Shown: in pieces, positions 1-10,300 of the stretch
Position numbering within the stretch: the stretch's first letter is position 1
How the letters are laid out: each line of letters starts with the position of its first letter
From: Cyclobacteriaceae bacterium
Lineage (GTDB): Bacteria; Bacteroidota; Bacteroidia; Cytophagales; Cyclobacteriaceae
Length of the DNA stretch: 48,936 nt
Assembly: GCA_026989535.1 (NCBI GenBank)
Contig: JALSJD010000209.1
Location: 1-48,936 of the forward strand
Reading direction: 5' to 3'
The notes under the pieces: model-generated
Told to the model about the DNA's origin: nothing
The model's database searches: none
The model's input: the letters and a program-made list of their open reading frames with translations, nothing else
Made by a program: the position numbers and the translations under genes

Positions 1-3000
1 TTCCACCTGTAACACCTGCTGGCAATGTTGGAGCAGGCCAAGTAAACGTTGTACCTGGCAAATTTGGTGTTGTGGTAATAGAGTATCCTAATGAAACCCC
101 ACTACACACTTGCTTAAATTGCCCTGAGGTTACCTGAGGCAATGGGTCAATAGTTACCACCTCAGTAATATCATCACCTAGACAGCCACCTCCACCTGCT
201 GCACCAGAAGCTACAGGTGTAATAGTATAAGTAACGGTTTCTTGTGTATTGCCACTATTTACTAAGAAATCAACTATTTCGTGTCCTATAGGCAAAAAGT
301 TTAAGGAAGGAATAAAGCCAGATACCGTGCCGGGGTTAGAAGTTACCGCAGTTACATTAAATGTAACACTACCAGCAGAAGGTGTTGAGAGGCTTCCTAA
401 CGTAATACTCACATTATCATTGCTACAGATAATAGTTTTTGTGTTAGTGGCAGTGGCAGTAAAATCTGGCTCAACAGTTATGCTAACCACAGTTGGGGGG
501 CCTTTACATGACGCTGCAGATATTGGCACAACGGTATATTCTACTACCAACGGGTTGTCTGTACCATTAGAGAATGTATCATTAGACAAATAGTTTGCTG
601 CTTGAGCAAAAGCTGGCAGTACTGCATTTCCACCTGCTGCAGTTATTCCTGCAGGAATACTCACTGTAATATCGTAAGTAGAGGCAGGCACGCTGTTAGC
701 AGAGCCAAGTATTAACCCTATAACATCATCATCACACACAATTTTATCCAGTGTTATTGCTAATGCAGGTGCAGGGTTTATGTTAAACGTCAGTTGTTGA
801 ACAGCTCCTTTACACCCATCCGCAGAAACAGGCTCAATATCATAGGTAGCTTGCCTAACTCCCATTGTAGTATTGGTATAGGTATCTGCAGCAATGGCAT
901 TAGCCGCTTGTGCATTACCAATACCTGCATTTGCACCTCCTGGGCTCATTAAAGGATCCCAATTTATGGATACAATATTATAGACCGTAGCACCAATGGA
1001 AGTTCCAACAACTGCAAGTGTGTGACCAATAGGCACATCACTACAAAGTGGTGCTCCAACTGTGGCATTTAGCACTGGTTGAGGACGAACGGTTAAGGTA
1101 ATTATTACCTGATCTCCAATACAGCCTTGTGAGCTAACAGGAGCTACTACATAATCTACAGTTAAATCTCCGTTTGTTGTGTTTTCATAGGTGTCATTCT
1201 GAACATGGGTATCTGCCACTCCATTAGCAGGAAATGCATTGGCTCCGCCTGCAACTAAACTTATATCGGGAGTTACAGAAATTAAGTTATAACTAGTAGC
1301 TGCTGTAGAAACTCCATTGGTAGAGAAAATAATTCCAGCAACATCAAACGTACTACAAATTGTGGCATTAAGTCCAGGGTTGAGTACTGGTTCAGGATTT
1401 ATGGTAACAGTTATAAATTCACTATCGCCTTGACAAGTTAACCCACTATTTGCTTTTATTTCATACACTACATCTAAAGGAGTAGCTGTTACGTTTGTAT
1501 AAATATCTCCATTAATATAGCCTGCAGATTGTGCTAACGTAGGAATTATTGCATTTCCTACGTTAGGCGTTAATCCCGCTGCTAAAACAATATCTAAATA
1601 ATCGTAAGATGCAGCAGCAGTTGAACCTGCAACAACCCCTATGTTAACTCCTATATTTAGATCGCTACACACTGTGGCAGTTATGGCAGGATCGATAACG
1701 GGTTCTGGATTAATGGTAACAGTTATTGATCTTATATCACCAACACAATTAAGTGTACTCACAGCTTGAACATCATATATCACATTTACCGGGTTTGCTG
1801 TTTGATTGGTATAAGTATCACCACTAAAATAACCTGGAGCAACACCATTAGCCGGAATAACGGCATTTGCTGGTGCTGCGGATATCGTTCCTGGCACAGT
1901 TACAGCTACAATATTATAATTTGCAGCGGCAGACCCTACAGCAGTACCTAGTGTTACACCCACAGGATTATCACTACAAGCATCGGTATTAAGATTTGCA
2001 TCTACAATAGGCTCAGGGTCAACCGTAATGGTAATAAGTTTACTATCGCCTTCACATGTAGAGCCGCTTTCGGCTCTGGCTTCATAAACAACTGTTAAAG
2101 CTGCCCCGGTTGTATTTGTATAACTATCATTTGACAAATAATCATCATCTTGGTTGTTAGCAGGAATTGGGGCATTACCAGCAGCAGCCGTTAATCCTGA
2201 ATCAATAGTAACACTAATGATGTTATAGACTAAAGCGCCAACAGAAACACCGTTGGTTACTAATATAAGACCTACTGCTTCGTCACTACAAACCGATTTA
2301 TTCAACCCGTTATCAATAACAGGTTCTGGGTCAATAGTAACCGTTATAAATTCACTTGGCCCTACACAAGTGGCAGCACTTACTCCTTGTACTTCATAGA
2401 TTACATCTAGTGGTATGGAGGTGGTGTTAGTATAGGTATCAGCAGCTATATAATTAGCCGCCTCCCCATTTGAAATAACCACATTAGTTACACCTGGAGT
2501 TAAACTAGGGTTTGGTGTAATACCAACTATATTATAAGAGGTTGCTGCCACAGAGCCCACATTAATTGCAAAATTAACACCAATGGCTGTGTCACTACAA
2601 ACTGTATCGTCCATGTTTGGATCAAGTACAGGGCCTGGCTCAATGGTTACCGTAATAAGCTCGCTATCGCCAATACAAGCAGAGAAACTGACCCCTTTTA
2701 CTTCGTAGATAACATCTAATGGCCCAGTTGTAGCATTAATATATCTATCTGTAGAAAGGTAGGCTGATGCCACATTATTAGCAGGAAATACAGCATTGCC
2801 TGCATTGGCTATTAAACCTGCAGGTATGGCTACATCTATAATGTTATAATTAGCCGCTCCAATTGAAGACCCATTGGTATTAAGAACTAATCCTATTCCT
2901 AAATCGCTACATACAGATATGTTAAGAGTAGGGTCAATCACAGGTTCAGGATTGATAATTATGGTAATAATTACATTATCACCTAAGCAGCCATCTGCAC

Positions 3001-6000
3001 TCCTGCCTCTTATTTCATAGGTAACGTCTAATGCTCCAGCTGTAACATTTGTATAAGTATCGCCAGCAATATACCCTGCAACCACAGCATTTGCAGGAAA
3101 GGCTACATTTGTACCTGCTGCTGTTAAACTTCCTGGAATAGTAACTGCAATTAAATCATAATTGGCGGCCGCTACTGATGTTCCACTGGTTGAAAAGTTA
3201 ACTCCAATGGCATTATCGCTACAAACAGCAGTATTTAATCCTGAGTTAATAACAGGCTCAGGGTTAATGGTAACGGTTATAAACTCACTATCGCCAATAC
3301 AGCTAGCTCCACTTACCCCTCGTACTTCATAAATAACATCTAAAGGTGTACTGGTTGTATTGGTATAAATATCACCACTAATGTAATTAGCAACCTGATT
3401 GTTTGCAGGAATAGGAGCATTAGCAACATTAGCAGCTAATGATCCTGGAATGGTAACATTAATAATATTAAATAATGTTGGGTTAATAGAAATCCCATCT
3501 CCGGAAAGATTTACTCCTATGACTAAATCACTACAAACCGTAACATCCAGCCCTGGATTCATCACAGGCTCAGGATTAATGGTAATTGTTATAATTTCGC
3601 TATCTCCTGCACAAGTAGATCCACTTACACCAACAACTTCATAAGTTACATCTAATGATCCGTTGGTAGTATTTGTATAAACATCATTGGCTATGTAGGT
3701 AGCACCAATGCCATTTGCCGGCACTACGTTTCCTACACCTGCTGTAAGTGTAGCAGGCACAGTCACGTTAATTAAATTATAATTAGCGGCAGCCACAGAT
3801 CCAACATCTGTTCCAAAATTGATACCAATGGGTATATCGCTACAAACCGTGGCATCAAGGGTAGGATCAATCACAGGTTCGGGATTAATGGCTATAATTA
3901 TAAATTCACTATCGCCCGTACAATTCGCTCCACTTCTTGCTTGTATTTCATAAGTTACATTGATTGCCCCTCCTGTAACATTTGTGTAAGAGTCAGCGAC
4001 AATATAGTTTGCTGCAACCCCATTTGCTACCACAGCATTACCTGCATCTGCTGCTAAGCCAGCTGGTACGGTAACAGCTATTAAGTTATAATCGATGGCT
4101 CCAACAGAGCCTCCTTCTGTTACTAACGTAACACCTACCGCATCATCACTACATACAGTTGTGTTTAAACCTGTATTAACAATGGGTTCAGGATTAATGG
4201 TAATTATTATAAATTCAGAATCTCCCACACAGTTTGCGGCACTCACTCCCCTTACCTCATAGATAACATCCAAAGGCCCAAAAGTTTTGTTTGTATATCT
4301 GTCATTTTGAATATAATCAGAAAGTTCGCCATTCGAAACACCAACATTTCCACCTCCGGCCACTAAACCTACAGCTGCATTAATTGATATAATATTATAT
4401 AAAGTAGCTCCTACTGAAATACCATCCGTATTTAATATAACACCCACTATTGCATCACTACAAACTGTTGTATCTAGTGTTGAACTGATTACTGGTTCAG
4501 GGTTAACTGTTACTGTTATAAATTCACTTTGCCCTTCGCAAGGAGCGGCACTAGTTGCTGTTACTTCATAAATAACATCAAGTGGGTTAGCGGTTTGGTT
4601 GGTATAACTATCGTTAAAAATATAGGCAGTACCAACTGCAACACCCGGAATGGTTGCATTTCCTACAGCAGCTGTAACACCCCCAGGAATTGTAACTGCT
4701 TTTACATTATAATTATTTGCTGCCACGGATGTACCAATGGTAGAAAAAGAGACACCCGTAGCATCATCGCTACACACCGTAACATCAAGGTTAGGGTCAA
4801 TCACAGGTTCTGGATCAATAGTTATAATAATAGATCTACTGTCTCCTACACATCCAGCAACACTTATGCCTTGTACTTCGTAAGTAACCGTTAAGAGGCC
4901 ACTGGTAGGGTTATTATATATATCTCCACTTACATAGCCGGCTGGTACAGCATTACTAGGTATGATGACATTGCCTCCATCAGCTATAATTCCTGCTTGA
5001 GTACTTACGGTTAACACATTATAAGATACTGCTGGCTCAGAAGCACCATCCGAAGCAAGTGTTAATCCTATCGCCAAATTACTACAAACAGTGGCATTTA
5101 AGGTACTGCTTACTACCGGCTCAGGGTTTATCGTTACAGTTATAAATTCACTGTCGCCAATACAGCCGATTCCACTTACTCCTTTCACTTCATAGACAAC
5201 ATCAAGTGGGTTAAGTGTTTGATTTGTATAAGTATCTCCATTTATGTAATTATCAGCTTGTCCATTGGAAGGGATAACCGCATTACCTCCAGCTGTTAAG
5301 CCACCAGGTATTGTTACATTTATATAATTATAATTAGCGGCTGCTACACCTGCTCCCTCTATGCTTAGGGTTACTCCAATGGCAACATCGCTACAAGCCG
5401 GAGCATCCAAAGAAGTATTAACCACCGGTTCTGGGTTTATTATAACCGTAATAAGTTCACTATCACCAATACAATTTGCACCACTCACGCCCTTTACCTC
5501 GTAAATGGCATTAAGTGGGTTGGCTGTAATATTTGTATATGTATCATTTGTAATATACCCAGACACCACCCCATTTTGTGGGAACGATGCATTGCCTGCA
5601 TTGGGTGTAAGCCCAGCAGGAATGGTTACATTAATTAAATTATAATTAGCGGCTGCAATGGATGTTCCGTTAGTAGCCAATGTAACTCCTATAGAGATAT
5701 CACTACAAATTGTTGTATTTAAGCCTGTACTAACAACAGGTTCCGGATCAATGGTTACTACAATAAATTCTGATTTCCCTACACAGCCCGTGCCTGCAGC
5801 AGTTCCTCGAACTTCATACGTTACGGTTAAACTAGAATTACCTGTATTTGTATAAGAATCAGTTGCTATATATGTTGCTAAAACACCATTAGCTACTGGT
5901 ACGTTTCCAACATCTACTAAACCAGCCTGTACTACTTTGTTTACAAAATCATAACTGGCAGCACCAACAGAGATGCCATCGGTTGCAAAATTTATTCCTA

Positions 6001-7310
6001 CTGCTGCATCGCTACAAACAGTGGCATCAAGGGCAGGATCAATTACAGGTTCAGGGTTTACTGTTAAAGTTATAAATTCACTGTCACCTTCGCAATTTGC
6101 CGGACCTGCACTAACACCACGCACTTCATACACTACATCAATAGCAGCGGCTGTTTGATTGGTATAACTATCGGCAGCAATATAATTATCTGCTTGATTG
6201 CTAGCTGGGAAAGCGGCATTTGTTACTGCTGGGGTTGCACCCATCGGAATTACAACATCTATCAAGTTATAATCGTTAGCGGCAACTGCTGTGCCTAAAA
6301 AAGCAAATGTAATTCCTGAAGCCACATCACTACAAACTGCTGTGCTAAGGGTATTGTCTATAACAGGTTCAGGGTCTATTGTAATTACAATATTTCGATT
6401 ATCACCAGTACAATTTGCGGCACTTTCTCCTTGGACTGTATAGGTTACATTAAGAGGGAAGTTTGTTTGGTTGGTGTATGAATCCAACACTATGAAGTTA
6501 TCTGCAACTCCAGTTGTTGGAAAAGCTGCATTACCCACAGCAGCTGTTAAACCACCTGGTACTGCTACATTAACTAAATTATAAGTGGTAGCTGCCACCG
6601 AAACGCCATTTGTATTCAGCGTTACTCCAATTGCTGCATCGCTACATACAGTATTATCCAAAAGAGTACTTATAACAGGTTTGGGGTTAATGGTAGCGTT
6701 TATTGTTAACTGATTACCAGGGCAATTATTAATACTTCTGGGAACTACTATATATTGAACAACTAACGGAGCATTACCTAGATTTTCATACTTATCATTA
6801 GCAAGGTAAGCAGCAGTAACCCCTGCTTGCGGTACGGTTACATTTAATCCATCGGCAGTAATCCCTCCGGGTATTATAACATTAATAATATCATAAGTTG
6901 ATGCTACAACACTACCAGCAGCAGTATTTAAAGTAAGCCCAATAGCAATATCGCTACATACGGTTACATCCAAACCACTGCCCATTACTGGTTCTGGGTT
7001 AATGGTAGCAATCACATTTACGGTAGGTCCGCTACAGTTATCAGCACTAATGGGCGTTACGATGTAAGTTACCGTAAGTGCACCACCAGTAGTGTTAGTA
7101 TAATTATCGTTAAATATAGCTGCGGATAATATGCCATTACCTGTTGTTGGCCCTGTGTTGGCCAATAACCCAGGGCTAACATTGGCCGTAACATCGTAGG
7201 ATGTAGCAGGCACAGGACTTGCTCCAGCAGCTACTAATGTAATGCCAATATCTTCATCGCTACACACAGTATTATTAAGTGCAGGGTCTAAAATTGGTAA
7301 AGCGTTTACA
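1..7310 (-). repeat. About 24 tandem coding repeats of ~311 bp (~104 aa)
   Basis: The INPEPV-type segment recurs at about 1389, 1700, 2012, 2328, 2632, 2941, 3253, 3564, 3871, 4183, 4495, 4806, 5117, 5427, 5738, 6049, 6365, 6677 and 6990. More degenerate units sit near 150, 463, 766, 1078 and 7292. Spacing is nearly constant at about 311 bp, so the array is a set of in-frame protein domains. The consensus of a unit is roughly C-x-GD-x-E-x-I-T-V-T-I-N-P-E-P-V, then T-V-C-S-D-x-x-I-G, then a hydrophobic stretch with VTIP, then ND-x-YTN and a V-T-Y strand. Two cysteines per unit are conserved, about 27 residues apart. Sequence divergence between units is clear, so this is an old array rather than a very recent expansion. 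Confidence 0.9.
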
Positions 7311-10300
7311 GTAACTGCCTGAGTGGCGGTTCCACCTGTACAACCTCCTCCTTGTGAAGTAGGTATTACTTCCACATTTCCTCCAGTTGTTCCAAAGTTA
7401 ACAACAATAGCACTAGTTCCTTGCCCATTAATAATGGCCGCACCTGTAGGGACCGTCCAAGCATAATCCGTATTGGCCGTATTGGTTACACTAAAGGCAA
7501 CCCCTGCTTCATTTTCACAAACTTCTGAAGGTCCGGTTATAGCTGATATTGGTGGTGATCCTTGCACAGTAATTACTAACTGCTGTACATCGCCTGCACA
7601 ATTTTCTGGACTAATTTCAGTTACTTCTAATGTTTGAACTGTAGCCGTTCCAAATTGCAATAACACAAAGAAATCATTTACTGTTCCTCCACCAAATACA
7701 ATAAAATCACCATGTATATTCCAATTATAAGTAGTACCCGCAGAGCCAGGAGATATTTGGTATAATGAAGTAGGCCCACCCACACATTGGGTATCAGCAC
7801 CAAGAATTGGATTAGCTGCTGGCAAAGGATTAACAACAAAAAATACTTCTCTGTAATTAACACAAGTGTTTCCATCTACTACCCGTGCAGTTACTGGGAC
7901 TCCATCAAATACCTCATAATTACCTACCTCTCCAGCCGCAGCACCAGCAGGAATTTGATTTGTTAAAGCTTGCGCATCAGCCAATGTAGGATACCATGTA
8001 ATAGTGGCAGTACCGTTTATTTGTGGGTTATACGTATCTAGGTTTACACCTGTACGCTCTAAAGGGCCACCTTGTACACTCTCGCAAAAAGTTCTACTTG
8101 CCAACGTAGGGTCAGCGGCAACAGGAAGAGCGTTTACTGTGAAATTAATAGTCTCGTCACTAGAGCATAGGGTGGCACCAATGGCTGTATCAATTACACG
8201 TGTATAAATGATAAGTCCGTTGCTAATGTCCACATTCGTTGGATCTGAAACCCCACTGGTTCTTCCTGCATCTGTATAATACTCAATAGTCCTTCCTACG
8301 GAACCTGCAATTCCTGTGATCACATCACTATAAGCAGCAATCGTTAAATCGTGGCCAGCAACGGTATTACTTCCCAAAGGCTGGTCTTCACATAAATCGG
8401 GAGAAAGGTTGTTTGCATCCGGTAAAGGATTAACGATAAGGTCAGCAGGGTTTGAAAAATTCTCACAAGACCCAGTAGTGGTCATTTTAACCCTATAATC
8501 ATAGCCATTTAATGCATTTGTTACATTAGATATACTAATGGTATTGGTTGTTGTATTGGCATAGATTACTCCACCAACAGTGCCATCTGCCAAATCTGCA
8601 AAGCCCCCGCCATTATCTTCTTGCCATACATAGGTAATACCTGTACCAGTTGCTGTAACACTAAAGTTAATCGATGTATTTTCACATATTTCTGCATCTG
8701 TTGGTTGAACCGTTACTACCGCAAAATCACGAACAGTAAGCGTTACTTCATTACTTGTTATGGGGCATAGAGGCAGTACACTTGGCGCATTATAACCAGT
8801 TATAATAACTCTATAATCATTGGCATCCATTGCCAACGGTGCATTAGTTAAAGTTAATGTATTTGTTAATGCACCAGAATAAACACCTCCATCTACGATA
8901 TCAACAAAAGGTAGAGCTCCTGCTCCATCAGGATCTTCTTGCCATTGGAAAGATAAATTAGTGCCTGTTGCAGCAGAAATAAAAGATACTGTGCCATTTT
9001 CACAAATTTCTTCATTAATAGGTTGAGTAGTGATTACAGGTAGAGGCCTAACCGTAAAGTTTAAAGGAATATTAAAAGTGGAAAGGCAAAAAGAAGGGCT
9101 TAATATGGAAACAATATTAATCACATGTGGGCTTGGTGCAACAGTGTTTAATTCTGCATCATTAAATGTTACGGCTGCAACAGGGTCGCCTGAAGCATCT
9201 GTATCAAAAATTTTAGTTCTGTTGGCACTACCATCAATGGTATAAGTTAGCACAAAGCCAACCCCGCTAACGTTTGCGGCATCAAGTCTAAATAATAAAG
9301 TTGGGTCAGTAGTACTACCACCATCCACACAAACAATGTCAGGAGATAGTGTTGGCCCAGTCACGAAAGTTGGAGCCGTTCCTCCAATGGAAACAGTTGC
9401 TGGTATGGTACCCAGAGAAGTTCCTGAACAAGTAAGGTTATTAGGAGCAATTACATCGTCATCTAAAACAGTTATTTCATATTCATACACTTCGGTTGCC
9501 ACAGATGGAGGATTTGGGGCTGAAATTGTAAAAGTATATGGTCCTGGAAATGCTTCCGGTGGTGTATAATTAACAATATTTGTAGTTACTACAGCAGCTC
9601 CTACTACTGTTTCTGTTCGTGTATAAGTAATATTGAATGGTGGACGACCAGTTAAGGTCCAAATAATATCAGGAGCTGGGCTGCCCCCACAAACAGCTCC
9701 GCCTCCTATTGGGTTGGAGGCTGTTGGCAAAGGTTCAATACGTACTGTTTCTGGGTCGGAAATTACACTAGTACAATTGGTAGGTGCTACACCAATTACT
9801 TCAACGGTATAGCTACCACTTTCTACTACCGTGTTTAACACAATCGACTGATTTGTTTCTCCGACAACGGCAACCCCATCTTTATACCATTGGTAAGAAT
9901 CTGCGTTGGTATTTGATGAGGTTAATGTTACATTAGTGCCTACACAAACGATTGAACCAGAGGTAGAAATGGTGGGTTGAGGAGGAACTGGGTTAACGGT
10001 TACAGTTACCGTACTACTTTGTACTATGCTACAAACTCCGCTTCTAACATTTGCTCTGTACTCGTAAGTACCAGCAGTTGCAGGCGTTGGATTAATGGGG
10101 TTTACCACTCCCAAAGCTCCATCTGCTATAAAACCTCCACCATTAAAATTTACTTCCCAACCTGTAATTGTTCCTGTATTTCCCGAAAGGGTTATATTTC
10201 CTGTAGGATCGCCTAAACAGATAGCCGTATTAGTAGCTGTTAAAGTTCCTCCTACCGAAACTGGGTCTATATTAAAATCAAATGTTCTTCGTGTAGAAGG

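Noticed and set aside
1-7310. CRISPR-like appearance of regular repeats
   Set aside because: Units are about 311 bp, in-frame coding and without unique spacers; the period is that of a protein domain.
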